DNA of 64,000 nucleotides, taken from positions 62,001 through 126,000 of the forward strand of contig NZ_JAJCXB010000018.1 of NCBI RefSeq assembly GCF_020564935.1. Reading direction: 5' to 3'. This document shows positions 1-8,715 of the stretch, piece by piece. Position 1 is the stretch's first letter. Every line of letters starts with the position of its first letter. Under the pieces are notes generated by a model. It was given only the letters and a program-made list of their open reading frames with translations, ran no database searches and was not told the DNA's origin. The translations under genes and the position numbers were made by a program. Source of the DNA: Streptomyces pinistramenti (GTDB lineage: Bacteria > Actinomycetota > Actinomycetes > Streptomycetales > Streptomycetaceae).

Positions 1-1940
1 TGGCGATGGTGCCGGCCCTCCAGTTCACCAACTGGCAGTGGCTGTCCCTGACCCTGGCCGCCCCGGTGGTCGCGTACGGGGCCTGGCCGTTCCACCGGGC
101 CGCGTGGACCAACCTCCGCCACGGCGCCGCCACCATGGACACCCTCATCTCGATGGGCACCCTCGCCGCGCTCGGCTGGTCGCTGTGGGCCCTGTTCTTC
201 GGCACCGCGGGCCAGCCCGGCATGACGCACCCCTTCGAGCTGACCATCGCCCGCACCGACGGCAGCGGCAGCATCTATCTGGAGGCCGCCGCCGGAGTCA
301 CCACCTTCATCCTGGCCGGCCGCTACTTCGAGGCCCGCTCGAAGCGGAAGGCGGGCGCCGCGCTGCGCAGCCTGCTGGAGCTGGGCGCCCGGGACGTCGC
401 GGTGCTGCGCGGCGGCCGGGAAGTACGCATCCCCACCGCGCAGTTGACGGTCGGCGACCACTTCGTCGTACGGCCCGGAGAGAAGATCGCCACCGACGGG
501 AGGGTACTGGAGGGCTCGTCCGCCGTGGACGCGTCGATGCTCACCGGCGAGTCCGTCCCCGTGGAGGTCTCCCCCGGCGACACGGTCACCGGCGCCACCG
601 TCAACGCGGGCGGCCGGCTGGTCGTCGAGGCCACGAAGGTCGGCGCCGACACCCAACTCGCCCGGATGGCGCGGCTCGTGGAGGACGCGCAGAACGGCAA
701 GGCCGCGGCCCAGCGCCTCGCCGACAAGATCTCCGCGGTCTTCGTCCCGGTGGTCATCGCCCTGGCCGTCGGCACCCTCGGCTTCTGGCTCGGCAGCGGC
801 GCCGGCGCATCGGCGGCCTTCACCGCGGCGGTCGCCGTACTGATCATCGCCTGCCCGTGCGCCCTGGGCCTGGCCACCCCGACCGCGCTGATGGTCGGCA
901 CCGGACGCGGCGCCCAGCTCGGCATTCTGCTCAAGGGCCCGGAGGTCCTGGAGAGCACCCGCGCCGTCGACACCATCGTCCTGGACAAGACCGGCACGGT
1001 CACCACCGGCGTGATGACCCTGACCGGCGTCCACCTCGCCGACGGCGTCACACGGGACGAGGCACTGCGGCTGGCCGGCGCGCTGGAGCACGCGTCGGAG
1101 CACCCGATCGCCCGCGCCATCGCCACCGCCGCCGAAGAGGCCGGGCAGGGCCGCCCGCTGCCGGTCCCCGAGGACTTCGCGAACGTACCGGGCCTCGGCG
1201 TCCAGGGCGTCGTCGACGGCCGGGCCGTACTGGTGGGCCGCGAGCGGCTCCTCGACGACTGGAGCCTGCGGCTGCCGCAGGAACTGGCCGCGGCCAAGGC
1301 GGCGGCCGAGGCGGCGGGATCCACCGCGGTCACGGTCGCCTGGGACGGCGCGGCGCGTGCGGTGCTCGTCGTGTCCGACGCGGTCAAGCCCACCAGCGCC
1401 GAAGCGGTCCGCAGGCTGCGCGCGCTGGGCCTCACCCCGGTGCTGCTGACCGGCGACAACCGGGCCGTGGCCGAAGCGGTCGCCGCCGAGGTCGGCATCG
1501 ACGAGGTCATCGCCGAGGTGCTGCCGCAGGACAAGGTGGCCGTCGTCGAGAAGCTGCGCGCCGATGGCCGCTCGGTCGCCATGGTCGGCGACGGCGTCAA
1601 CGACGCGGCGGCCCTCGCCACCGCCGACCTGGGCCTGGCCATGGGCACCGGCACGGACGCCGCCATCGAGGCCGGCGACCTGACCCTGGTCCGTGGCGAC
1701 CTGCGCACCGCGGCCGACGCCATCCGGCTCGCCCGCGCCACCCTCGGCACCATCCGCACCAACCTCTTCTGGGCCTTCGGCTACAACGTCGCCGCCCTGC
1801 CGCTGGCCGCCGCCGGCCTGCTCAACCCGATGATCGCCGGCGCCGCGATGGCCTTCTCCTCGGTCTTCGTCGTCGGCAACAGCCTGCGCCTGCGCCGCTT
1901 CCGGGCACTGGCGGACGCTCACGGCGGGCCCGCGGCCTAG
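1..1940 (+). CDS. copA: Copper-translocating P1B-type ATPase, C-terminal part (5' end outside window)
   Basis: The visible frame is open at the window edge, so the metal-binding N-terminus and first membrane helices are missing. Seen in order: an actuator-domain TGES (about base 542), the membrane CPC copper site (about 851-859), the phosphorylation motif DKTGT (D at 984), an SEHP motif of the nucleotide domain (about 1095) and the hinge GDGVNDA (about 1587). The last two helices carry Y-N and M-x-x-S-S residues, which in the CopA family complete the Cu(I) sites together with CPC. The family exports Cu(I) from the cytoplasm using ATP. No copper chaperone or CsoR-type regulator lies downstream; one could lie upstream of the window. 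Substrate assignment to Cu rather than Zn/Cd rests on CPC plus the YN/MxxSS residues. Confidence 0.93.
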   Translation, partial: AMVPALQFTNWQWLSLTLAAPVVAYGAWPFHRAAWTNLRHGAATMDTLISMGTLAALGWSLWALFFGTAGQPGMTHPFELTIARTDGSGSIYLEAAAGVTTFILAGRYFEARSKRKAGAALRSLLELGARDVAVLRGGREVRIPTAQLTVGDHFVVRPGEKIATDGRVLEGSSAVDASMLTGESVPVEVSPGDTVTGATVNAGGRLVVEATKVGADTQLARMARLVEDAQNGKAAAQRLADKISAVFVPVVIALAVGTLGFWLGSGAGASAAFTAAVAVLIIACPCALGLATPTALMVGTGRGAQLGILLKGPEVLESTRAVDTIVLDKTGTVTTGVMTLTGVHLADGVTRDEALRLAGALEHASEHPIARAIATAAEEAGQGRPLPVPEDFANVPGLGVQGVVDGRAVLVGRERLLDDWSLRLPQELAAAKAAAEAAGSTAVTVAWDGAARAVLVVSDAVKPTSAEAVRRLRALGLTPVLLTGDNRAVAEAVAAEVGIDEVIAEVLPQDKVAVVEKLRADGRSVAMVGDGVNDAAALATADLGLAMGTGTDAAIEAGDLTLVRGDLRTAADAIRLARATLGTIRTNLFWAFGYNVAALPLAAAGLLNPMIAGAAMAFSSVFVVGNSLRLRRFRALADAHGGPAA

Positions 1941-2135
1941 GGGCCGCCCGGGGAGTCGCCGAGACCCCCCAGTAGGGTGTGTTACCCCTTCGGCCGGTGG
2001 GTTAAGGAGCCGCGGTGCGGCGGTCGGATGTCTCCAGTTATGGGGGCAGAAGATTGGCAGATCACGCAACCACCGGCCGCCCCCCAGGGGTGAGACTGGT
2101 CGGGTACTCACCGACCACGTACAGATCGGGAACTC

Positions 2136-3074
2136 ATGACCGGGTCACGTCTCCTGGCTCTCGGCCATTACCAGCCCTCGGGCGTGCTCACCAACGCCGA
2201 TCTCGCCAAGATCGTCGATACCGACGACGCCTGGATCCGCAGCCGGGTCGGTATCCGCACCCGTCACGTGGCCGCCCCCGATGAGAGCGTCGACGCGATG
2301 GCGAGCGAGGCCGCCGCCAAGGCCCTCGCCGCCAGCGGACTCGCCGCGGAGGACATCGACCTGGTCCTGGTCGCCACCTGCACGGCCACCGACCGCAGCC
2401 CGAACACCGCGGCCCGGGTCGCCGCGAAGCTCGGCCTCCGGGCGCCCGCGGCGATGGACATCAACGTCGTCTGCTCCGGCTTCACCCACGCGCTGGCCAC
2501 CGCCGACCACGCCATCCGCGCCGGCTCGGCGACCCACGCCCTGGTCATCGGGGCCGAGAAGTTCACCGACGTCGTCGACTGGACGGACCGTTCGACCTGC
2601 GTGCTGGTCGGCGACGGCGCGGGCGCGGCCGTCGTCTCCGCGTCCGACGAGCCGCTGATCGGCCCCGTCGTGTGGGGCTCGGTCCCGCAGATGGGCAACG
2701 CCATCCGCATCGAAGGGGAGCCCACCCGCTTCGCCCAGGAGGGCCAGACCGTCTACCGCTGGGCCACCACCCAGCTGCCCGCCATCGCCCGCACGGTCTG
2801 CGAACGCTCCGGCATCCTCCCCGCCGACCTGGCAGGCGTCGTCCTGCACCAGGCGAACCTGCGGATCATCGAGCCGGTCGCCGAGCGCATCGGCGCGGTC
2901 AACGCGGTCGTCGCACGCGATGTCGTGGACTCCGGCAACACCTCGGCGGCCTCGGTACCGCTGGCCCTGTCGAAGCTGGTCGAACGGCGCGAGATCCCGG
3001 CCGGCGCCCCGGTCCTGCTCTTCGCCTTCGGCGGCAACCTCTCCTACGCGGGCCAGGTCATCCGCTGCCCGTGA
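2136..3074 (+). CDS. 3-oxoacyl-ACP synthase III-like (FabH/KAS III family) protein
   Basis: A 312-residue thiolase-fold protein of normal KAS III length. The catalytic triad is visible: Cys113 in VVCSGFTHAL, His238 in VLHQANLRI and Asn268 in DSGNTSAAS. The glycine-rich C-terminal end FAFGGNLSYAG is also typical. KAS III enzymes condense an acyl-CoA starter with malonyl-ACP to begin fatty-acid or polyketide chains. No FabD, ACP or FabF gene is adjacent, so this is probably an accessory KAS III and not the housekeeping fabH. The substrate cannot be read from the sequence. Only a weak purine stretch precedes the ATG, but the preceding 195 bp have no better start. Confidence 0.88.
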   Translation: MTGSRLLALGHYQPSGVLTNADLAKIVDTDDAWIRSRVGIRTRHVAAPDESVDAMASEAAAKALAASGLAAEDIDLVLVATCTATDRSPNTAARVAAKLGLRAPAAMDINVVCSGFTHALATADHAIRAGSATHALVIGAEKFTDVVDWTDRSTCVLVGDGAGAAVVSASDEPLIGPVVWGSVPQMGNAIRIEGEPTRFAQEGQTVYRWATTQLPAIARTVCERSGILPADLAGVVLHQANLRIIEPVAERIGAVNAVVARDVVDSGNTSAASVPLALSKLVERREIPAGAPVLLFAFGGNLSYAGQVIRCP

Positions 3075-3148
3075 GGCGGCCCGCCGCGCGTCCCGTGGCG
3101 TCCGAAACGTTCAAGACCGCGGCGGGCCACCCTGCCTACGCTCACCGC

Positions 3149-3553
3149 ATGACTTCTTCGACACCGCGTTTCGCCGCCATCGGGATGACCGTCGCCGACA
3201 TGGCCGCGTCCCTCGCCTTCTACCGCCGCCTCGGCCTGGACATCCCCGCCGAAGCGGACACCGCCCCGCACGCCGAGGCCGCACTGCCCGGCGGGCTGCG
3301 GCTCATGTGGGACACCCACGAGACCGCGCGCGCAACCGACTCGGACTGGACACCACCGCAGGGCGGCACCCCGACCGGACTCGCCTTCGCCTGCGAGGGA
3401 CCGGCCGGCGTCGACCGCGCCTACGCCGAACTGACCGCCGCCGGCTACACCGGCGAGAAGGCCCCCTGGGACGCGTTCTGGGGCCAGCGCTACGCCGTCG
3501 TCGCGGACCCGGACGGGCACGGCGTGGACCTGTTCGCCCCGCTGGACGGCTAG
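3149..3553 (+). CDS. VOC-family (glyoxalase/bleomycin-resistance fold) protein
   Basis: A 134-residue single-module VOC protein. The first beta-alpha unit is recognisable (AAIGMTVADMAASLAFYRRL), as is the terminal strand VVADPDGHGVDLFAPL, where DPDGH-x-V-x-L is the usual end of the fold. VOC proteins bind a metal or small ligand and range from isomerases to dioxygenases and drug-binding proteins, so the activity is not predictable. The ATG was chosen because it begins the first VOC strand; the open frame continues far upstream but overlaps the KAS III gene in a non-coding frame. It is transcribed in the same direction as that gene with a gap of 74 bp. Confidence 0.82.
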   Translation: MTSSTPRFAAIGMTVADMAASLAFYRRLGLDIPAEADTAPHAEAALPGGLRLMWDTHETARATDSDWTPPQGGTPTGLAFACEGPAGVDRAYAELTAAGYTGEKAPWDAFWGQRYAVVADPDGHGVDLFAPLDG

Positions 3554-3563
3554 CAGAGCGGCG

Positions 3564-3785
3564 CTACGGCACCTCGCGCAGGTAAATCGCGCCGCACAAG
3601 AAGCAGAACGGCTCTCCCTCGGGAGTGCCCCAGGTGTCGGCGGACTGGGTCACTGCGGACGGCTCCAGCATGCGGCCGCACAGCGCCTTGATCCCTTCCC
3701 GCCGGACCATGTGCCAGACCTTGACCGGGGCGCCGGCATCCGACGTCACGCCTTCCTCGTACTCCGCGCGCATCTCGTGCTCCAT
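3564..3785 (-). CDS. Small conserved-type hypothetical protein with CxxC zinc-ribbon-like end
   Basis: A 73-residue protein not recognised as a named family. It has a Cys in ALCGRM and a C-terminal CFLCG, giving a possible C-x24-C-x2-C metal site together with His25 (VWHM). The internal ATG at 3785 is preceded by GGGAGG with 9-bp spacing, which decides the start over a longer in-frame upstream codon. It converges with the VOC gene (10-bp gap). The composition (MEHEMRAEYEEG start, CxxC near the end) resembles small actinobacterial zinc-ribbon proteins, but no function can be assigned. Confidence 0.7.
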   Translation of the reverse strand: MEHEMRAEYEEGVTSDAGAPVKVWHMVRREGIKALCGRMLEPSAVTQSADTWGTPEGEPFCFLCGAIYLREVP

Positions 3786-3915
3786 GGCACTGCACCTCCC
3801 CTCCCACGATGCGCCCAGGAGATCGCCGCCACAACGCGGCCGGGGGCGGGCCGCCGGGGGAACCACCGCGCGGGCCACGGGGGTGTCCGCACGATCCTGC
3901 GTGGCCCGCGCCGAC

Positions 3916-4833
3916 TCAGAACACCGACCAGCCGGTCAGCGTCGTGAAGTGGTCCAGGGCGGCAGCGCCCGCGACGGAGTTGCCCCGCCGGTCCAGGCCG
4001 GGGCTCCACACGCACAGCGTGCAGCGGCCCGGCACCACGGCGATGATCCCGCCGCCGACGCCGCTCTTGGCCGGCAGCCCGACGCGGTAGGCGAACTCCC
4101 CCGCCGCGTCGTAGGTGCCGCAGGTCAGCATCACCGCGTTGATCCGCTTCGCCTCGCGCGCCTGGAGCAGCCGGGTGCCGTCGGCGCGCACGCCGTGCCG
4201 GGCGAGGAAGCTGCCGGCCGTCGCCAGGTCGCGGCAGCTCATTTCGATCGAGCACTGCCAGAAGTAGTGCTCGATGACGCTGGGCACCGGGTTCTCCAGG
4301 TTGCCGAAGGACGCCATGAAGTGCGCCAGCGCCGCGTTCCGGTCGCCGTGGTCGGCCTCGGAACCGGCCACGGCCTGGTCGAACGCGAGATCCGGGTTGC
4401 CGCTCTCCTCCCGCAGGAAGTGCAGCATCGTCGTGCTGGCGTCGCCGGTGAGGGACTGCAGCCGGTCGGTGACGACCAGCGCGCCCGCGTTGATGAACGG
4501 GTTGCGCGGGATGCCGTTCTCCCACTCCAGCTGGACCAGCGAGTTGAACGGCGTCCCGGAGGGCTCGCGGCCCACCCGCTTCCAGATGTCGTCGTCGCCG
4601 TGCGCGTGGGCCATCACCAGCGCGAGCGAGAAGGTCTTGGATATCGACTGGACGGAGAACGGCACCTCCCAGTCGCCCACGCCGTGCACCGCGCCGTTGA
4701 TGTCGGCCACCGCGATCCCGAAGCGGTCGGCGGAGACCCGTTCGAGCGCCGGAATGTAGTCGGCGACCTGTCCTTGTCCCGCGAACGGCCGGGCGAAGGC
4801 CGCTACCTCCTCAAGTACGGCCTGGTAGTCCAT
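3916..4833 (-). CDS. glsA: Glutaminase A
   Basis: A 305-residue protein of typical glutaminase (serine-dependent beta-lactamase-like) length. The S-x-x-K catalytic motif is in SVQSISKTF (residues about 60-68). Other family blocks are FNSLVQLEWENGIPRNPFINAGA, SYxx-region GNLENPVPSVIEHYF and the C-terminal GVGGGIIAVVPG. It hydrolyses L-glutamine to glutamate and ammonia in the cytoplasm. It is followed upstream on the same strand by the small CxxC protein and preceded by the AraC-type regulator ending 10 bp before its start, so the regulator and glutaminase are likely cotranscribed, regulator first. Confidence 0.94.
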   Translation of the reverse strand: MDYQAVLEEVAAFARPFAGQGQVADYIPALERVSADRFGIAVADINGAVHGVGDWEVPFSVQSISKTFSLALVMAHAHGDDDIWKRVGREPSGTPFNSLVQLEWENGIPRNPFINAGALVVTDRLQSLTGDASTTMLHFLREESGNPDLAFDQAVAGSEADHGDRNAALAHFMASFGNLENPVPSVIEHYFWQCSIEMSCRDLATAGSFLARHGVRADGTRLLQAREAKRINAVMLTCGTYDAAGEFAYRVGLPAKSGVGGGIIAVVPGRCTLCVWSPGLDRRGNSVAGAAALDHFTTLTGWSVF

Positions 4834-4842
4834 GCCGATACG

Positions 4843-5586
4843 CTAACCCGGCCCGAGCAAGGCCCCCAGGGGAACCCCCGCGAGCGACCGCACCTCGCGC
4901 GCCAGGTGCGCCTGATCCGCATATCCGGCGCGGTCCGCCACCTGCACGTACGGGACGCCGGCCCGCGCCAGATCGAGCGCCCGCACCAGCCTGAGCACCC
5001 GGGCCAGGGTCTTGGGGCCGTAGCCGAACGCATCCAGGCAGTGCCGGTGCAGCTGCCGGACGCCGAGCTGCACACCGTCGGCGACCTCGGTCACGGAGCG
5101 GCCCTGCGCCAGGGCCCGGGTGATCGCGGCGCTGCGGGCGGACCGGCCCGCCCGCCCCGGAGGCAGGTGCCCGGCGGCCTCCCGGATGCGGGCCACCGCC
5201 GCCTCCTCCAGGAGGCGGCCGGGCGCACCGTCCGCCGCCAGCCGCCCGGTCAGCTCCCGCACCCGCCCGGCGGGCCACAGGTCCTCCAGCGGGACGCGGC
5301 GGTCGCGCAGTTCACCGGCGGGCACGCCGAAGACGGCCGGGCCCTGCCCCGGGGCGAAGCGCAGCCCGGTGAAGCGGGTGCCGGGCGTGCCTTCCGCCAG
5401 GTGCGGGCCGGTGTCGGGACCGGACACCAGCAGCCGCCCGCCGCCCCAGATCAGGTCCGTGCAGCCGTCCGGCAGCACCGCGCCGCCGGCCGGGCGCGCG
5501 GCGGTCGTCCACAGCACGGCGCCGCGCAGCCGGGACGCCCGCTCGCGGTACACACCGGACAGCCCACCCGTCTCGCACTCTGCCAC
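4843..5586 (-). CDS. AraC-family transcriptional regulator
   Basis: About 247 residues with an N-terminal sensor domain that includes PDGCTDLIWGGGRLLVSGPDTGP and a C-terminal double helix-turn-helix. The C-terminal part holds GYGPKTLARVLRLVRALDLARAG and DRAGYADQAHLAREVRSLAGV, the two HTH units of AraC proteins. The PDGC-x-DLIW signature marks the subgroup with a small N-terminal beta domain instead of the arabinose cupin. Two adjacent GTG codons are possible starts; the second (5586) has the better distance of 5 bp from GGAGG. It lies 9 bp upstream of glsA, so it may be translated from the same message. The effector is unknown. Confidence 0.85.
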   Translation of the reverse strand: MAECETGGLSGVYRERASRLRGAVLWTTAARPAGGAVLPDGCTDLIWGGGRLLVSGPDTGPHLAEGTPGTRFTGLRFAPGQGPAVFGVPAGELRDRRVPLEDLWPAGRVRELTGRLAADGAPGRLLEEAAVARIREAAGHLPPGRAGRSARSAAITRALAQGRSVTEVADGVQLGVRQLHRHCLDAFGYGPKTLARVLRLVRALDLARAGVPYVQVADRAGYADQAHLAREVRSLAGVPLGALLGPG

Positions 5587-5667
5587 CACGTCCTCCAGCC
5601 TGGCACGGGAACCCGACGGCCCGATGCGCCGTTGACCGTTATGACACCGATCTTCACGGAGGCAGCG

Positions 5668-5901
5668 ATGGCAGGGTTTCTCGACCGCGCCAAGGAGCAG
5701 GCACAGAGCGCCTTGGACCAGGGCAGGCAGAAGGTCGACGACGTACAGCAGCAGCGGGCGGGCAATGACCTGCTGAAGAAGCTGGGCGCGGCCTATTACG
5801 CCGAGCGCAGCGGCAGCGGCTCCCCGGAGGCGACGCGGAACGCACTGAGCGCTCTGGAGGCGCACATCAGCGCCCACGGAGACGGCTTCCTGCGGCCCTA
5901 G
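5668..5901 (+). CDS. Small helical hypothetical protein
   Basis: A 77-residue, charged, probably all-helical protein (FLDRAKEQAQSALDQGRQKVDDVQQQ, then NDLLKKLGAAYYAE and NALSALEAHIS). A strong ribosome site GGAGG sits 5 bp before the chosen ATG, which excludes the in-frame ATG 27 bp upstream. The first half has the amphipathic Ala/Gln/Lys pattern of stress- or scaffold-type coiled helices, but no named family is recognised. It is divergent from the AraC regulator, and the gap between the starts is about 80 bp. Confidence 0.8.
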   Translation: MAGFLDRAKEQAQSALDQGRQKVDDVQQQRAGNDLLKKLGAAYYAERSGSGSPEATRNALSALEAHISAHGDGFLRP

Positions 5902-5927
5902 GCGTGCGGCCGGCGGCCGGCGACGGT

Positions 5928-6044
5928 GTGATCACCAAGGACGGCAGGGTCCGTCCGGCCGGCTCCGGGCGCGCCCACCACGCGGGTCCGGGCGGCGCCG
6001 ACGTGTTGCGCACGGTCATCGCGGAGAAGCTGCCGCTGAAGTGA
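5928..6044 (+). pseudogene. Relic of a PGRP-type N-acetylmuramoyl-L-alanine amidase
   Basis: An in-frame stretch of 38 codons reads as an internal segment of the Streptomyces peptidoglycan-recognition amidase: GVITKDGRVRPAGSGRAHHAG followed by ADVLRTVIAEKLPLK and a stop. In the family I recall, this corresponds to the region GVIAKDGRVHLVGYGRANHAGGG...VLRAVIAERLPLP near the middle of the domain. The zinc-binding start of the domain and everything after the LPLP segment are missing, and there is no ribosome site. It is therefore read as a decayed remnant and not a working gene. The family identification is from memory of the motif and needs a database match. Confidence 0.55.
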
Positions 6045-6094
6045 CCGCGGGCCGACGGGGCCGGCCGCGCCGCACCCCGGTGGCGGCCGCGACA

Positions 6095-7015
6095 ATGGGC
6101 GGTGTGACCCGCCCCGTCTCCGGCCCCGACGCCCTGCACCCGCTGCTGCCCTCCCCGCTCCGCGAGGTCGAGGACCCGGCGTTCGCCCGGCACGGCATAC
6201 GGCTGCTGCTCAAGCGGGACGATCTGATCCATCCCGCGCTGCCCGGCAACAAATGGCGCAAGCTGGCACCCAACCTGCGGGCCGCGGCGGCCGCGGGCGA
6301 GCGGACCCTGCTCACGTTCGGGGGCGCGTACTCCAACCATCTGCGCGCCACGGCCGCGGCAGGACGGCTCCTCGGCTTCGGCACCATCGGCGTCGTACGG
6401 GGCGACGAGCTGGCCGGCGCGCCGCTCAACCCGTCGCTGGCCCGCTGCGCCGCCGACGGCATGCGGCTGCACTTCACCGACCGTGCCACCTACCGCCGTT
6501 CCGCCGACCCGGAGGTGCTCGCCGCGCTGCACGACCGGTTCGGCGCGTTCCGCGTCATACCGGAGGGCGGCAGCAACGCACTCGCCGCGCAGGGCGCCGC
6601 CGAGCTGGGCAGGGAGCTGCGCGGAGCGGCCGGCACGGCGGCGGTGCCGTGCGGGACCGGCGGCACCCTGGCGGGCCTGGCCGCGGGGCTCGGACCCGGT
6701 CAGCGGGCCGTCGGCTTCGCCGTCCTCAAGGGCGGCAGCCCGCACTTCCTCCAGGGGACGGTCGAAGGGCTCCAGCGCGCGGCGTTCGGCGGGCCGCGCG
6801 GCGACTGGCGGCTGGAGGACCGGTTCTGCTGCGGCGGCTACGCACGGCGCACCCCCGAACTGGACGCCTTCGCCGACGCGTTCGAGGAACGGCACGGCCT
6901 GCCGCTGGAGCGGACCTACGTCGCCAAGATGCTGCTGGGCCTCGCGGCCCTGGCCGGTGAGGGCGCCTTCGCCCCCGGCAGCGCGGTGGCCGCGGTGATC
7001 ACCGGTACACCCTGA
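6095..7015 (+). CDS. PLP-dependent ACC deaminase / D-cysteine desulfhydrase family protein
   Basis: About 306 residues with a fold-type II PLP architecture. The Schiff-base lysine lies in LPGNKWRKL (N-K-x-R-K), the cofactor-binding loop is TFGGAYSNHLRA, and the phosphate-binding glycine loop is CGTGGTLAGLAAG. The EGGSNALAAQG block is diagnostic for the ACC deaminase/D-cysteine desulfhydrase subfamily. Members deaminate 1-aminocyclopropane-1-carboxylate or break D-cysteine into pyruvate, ammonia and sulfide; the sequence does not separate the two. The start could also be the GTG 9 bp downstream (6104); neither has a clear ribosome site. It is convergent with the antiporter gene. Confidence 0.85.
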   Translation: MGGVTRPVSGPDALHPLLPSPLREVEDPAFARHGIRLLLKRDDLIHPALPGNKWRKLAPNLRAAAAAGERTLLTFGGAYSNHLRATAAAGRLLGFGTIGVVRGDELAGAPLNPSLARCAADGMRLHFTDRATYRRSADPEVLAALHDRFGAFRVIPEGGSNALAAQGAAELGRELRGAAGTAAVPCGTGGTLAGLAAGLGPGQRAVGFAVLKGGSPHFLQGTVEGLQRAAFGGPRGDWRLEDRFCCGGYARRTPELDAFADAFEERHGLPLERTYVAKMLLGLAALAGEGAFAPGSAVAAVITGTP

Positions 7016-7040
7016 GCCTGCGGACAGGTGCCACGAGGCG

Positions 7041-8639
7041 CTAGGCGCCCTCCCGGTAGGCGGCGGCCTCCTCCAGGTCGAGCCGGCGCAGCAGCGTCCG
7101 CAGCATCTCGTCGTCGATCCGGCGGGTGTCGCGCAGCCGGACGAAGACCCTCCGCTCGGCGTCGATCATTTCCCTGGCCAGCCGCCGGTAGGTCTCGTCG
7201 GCCGATTCGCCGGTCTCCTCGTTGACCGCGCCCAGCCGCTCCCAGACGGCGTTGCGGCGCCGTTCCATGACCGTGCGCAGCCGGTCGGACAGCGGGCCCG
7301 GCAGGGCGTTGCGCCGGTCGGCCAGCAGCTCGTCCAGGCGCGCTTCGGCGGCCCCGGACGCCTCGTTCTGCGCCTGGGCCTCGGCGAGCGTCTCGGCCTG
7401 CACGTCCTTGGCGGGCAGGTTCAGGGCGCGGATCAGCGGCGGCAGCGTCAGGCCCTGGACGACCAGCGTGGCGATGACGGTGGTGAAGGTCAGGAAGAGC
7501 ACGAGGTTGCGGGCGGGGAACGGGCCGCCGCCGTGCACGGTGGCGGGGATGGAGAAGGCGATGGCCAGCGACACCACTCCGCGCATCCCGGCCCAGCCGA
7601 CGATGACGGGCCCCGCCCAGGTCGTGTCGGGCTCCCGGCCGCGGATCCGGGACGACAGGACGCGCGGCAGATACGTCGCGGGGTAGACCCAGACGAACCG
7701 TGCCAGCACCACCACGGCGAAGACGACGAGCGCGTACCAGGCGGCCTCGGCGCCGCCGAACTCGCCGAGCCCGCGCAGCACGACGGGCAGCTGGAGGCCG
7801 ATCAGCGCGAACACCGCGCACTCCAGGACGAAGGAGACGACGTTCCAGACGGCGGCCTCCTGGAGCCGGGTCTCGAAGTCGACCTGCCAGGAACGGTGCC
7901 CCAGGAAGAGGGCGACCACGACGACGGCGAGCACCCCGGAGGCGCCGACCTGCTCGGCGGCGGCGTACGCCACGAACGGGATGAGCAGCGAGAGGGTGTT
8001 CTCCAGGAGCGCGGATGTCCGCAGCCGGAGGCGCAGCCAGTGCAGCGGCACCATCAGGACGACGCCGATCCCGATGCCCCCCAGGGCGGCGACGGCGAAC
8101 TCCTCGATCCCGCGGCCCCAGGTGCTGCCCACCCCGACCGCCGCGCCCAGCGCCACCTTGTAGGCGGTGATGGCGGTGGCGTCGTTCACCAGGGATTCGC
8201 CCTGGAGGATGGTGGTGATCCGGTGGGGCAGGCCGAGTTCGCGGGCGATGGCGGTGGCCGCGACGGCGTCGGGCGGCGCGACGACGGCGCCCAGCACCAG
8301 GGCCGGGGCCAGCGGCAGGCCGGGGATGAGGAGGTAGGCGACGCCGCCGACGGCGAGGGTCGCGAAGAGGACGTAGCCGACCGACAGCAGCCCCACGGGG
8401 CGCCAGTTGGCGCGCAGGTCGAGGTAGGAGCTTTCGAGCGCGGCGGTGTGCAGCAGCGGGGGCAGCACCAGCGGCAGCACGATGTGCGGGTCGAGGGTGT
8501 AGTCCGGGACGCCCGGGAGATAGCCGGCGGCGAGTCCCGCGGTGACCAGCATCAGGGGCGCCGGTACGGGCGTACGCCGCGCGAGCGCCGCGACCGCCGC
8601 GCTCCCCGCGATCAGCAACAGCAGCGGCATCACATCCAT
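7041..8639 (-). CDS. Na+/H+ antiporter, CPA1/NhaP type
   Basis: A 532-residue membrane protein with about 12 hydrophobic helices followed by a hydrophilic tail of roughly 130 residues (DVQAETLAEAQAQNEAS... to RREGA region). The conserved antiporter core is visible: APPDAVAATAIARELGLP and the GESLVNDATA motif whose N-D pair exchanges cations, then GWAGMRGVVSLAIAFSIP. CPA1 proteins exchange Na+ or K+ for protons in pH and salt homeostasis. The ATG at 8639 is preceded by GGAGG at 9 bp, which fixes the start although the open frame extends upstream. It is divergent from the UBP zinc-finger gene. Confidence 0.9.
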   Translation of the reverse strand: MDVMPLLLLIAGSAAVAALARRTPVPAPLMLVTAGLAAGYLPGVPDYTLDPHIVLPLVLPPLLHTAALESSYLDLRANWRPVGLLSVGYVLFATLAVGGVAYLLIPGLPLAPALVLGAVVAPPDAVAATAIARELGLPHRITTILQGESLVNDATAITAYKVALGAAVGVGSTWGRGIEEFAVAALGGIGIGVVLMVPLHWLRLRLRTSALLENTLSLLIPFVAYAAAEQVGASGVLAVVVVALFLGHRSWQVDFETRLQEAAVWNVVSFVLECAVFALIGLQLPVVLRGLGEFGGAEAAWYALVVFAVVVLARFVWVYPATYLPRVLSSRIRGREPDTTWAGPVIVGWAGMRGVVSLAIAFSIPATVHGGGPFPARNLVLFLTFTTVIATLVVQGLTLPPLIRALNLPAKDVQAETLAEAQAQNEASGAAEARLDELLADRRNALPGPLSDRLRTVMERRRNAVWERLGAVNEETGESADETYRRLAREMIDAERRVFVRLRDTRRIDDEMLRTLLRRLDLEEAAAYREGA

Positions 8640-8715
8640 CGGGCCGTACCTCCGCACCTCGTCCGTCGGCGTCGGCGCGCTCCGCCGCCCGTCCCGGCGA
8701 TCTAACCTGGCCATC

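Noticed and set aside
2015..2284. 89-codon plus-strand frame before the KAS III gene
   Set aside because: Overlaps the KAS III start in another frame, Arg/Pro-rich, no ribosome site.
3625..5667. Long plus-strand open frame reading through the opposite strand of glsA and the AraC gene
   Set aside because: Only its last 77 codons have a ribosome site and a plausible protein; the rest is antisense to conserved genes.
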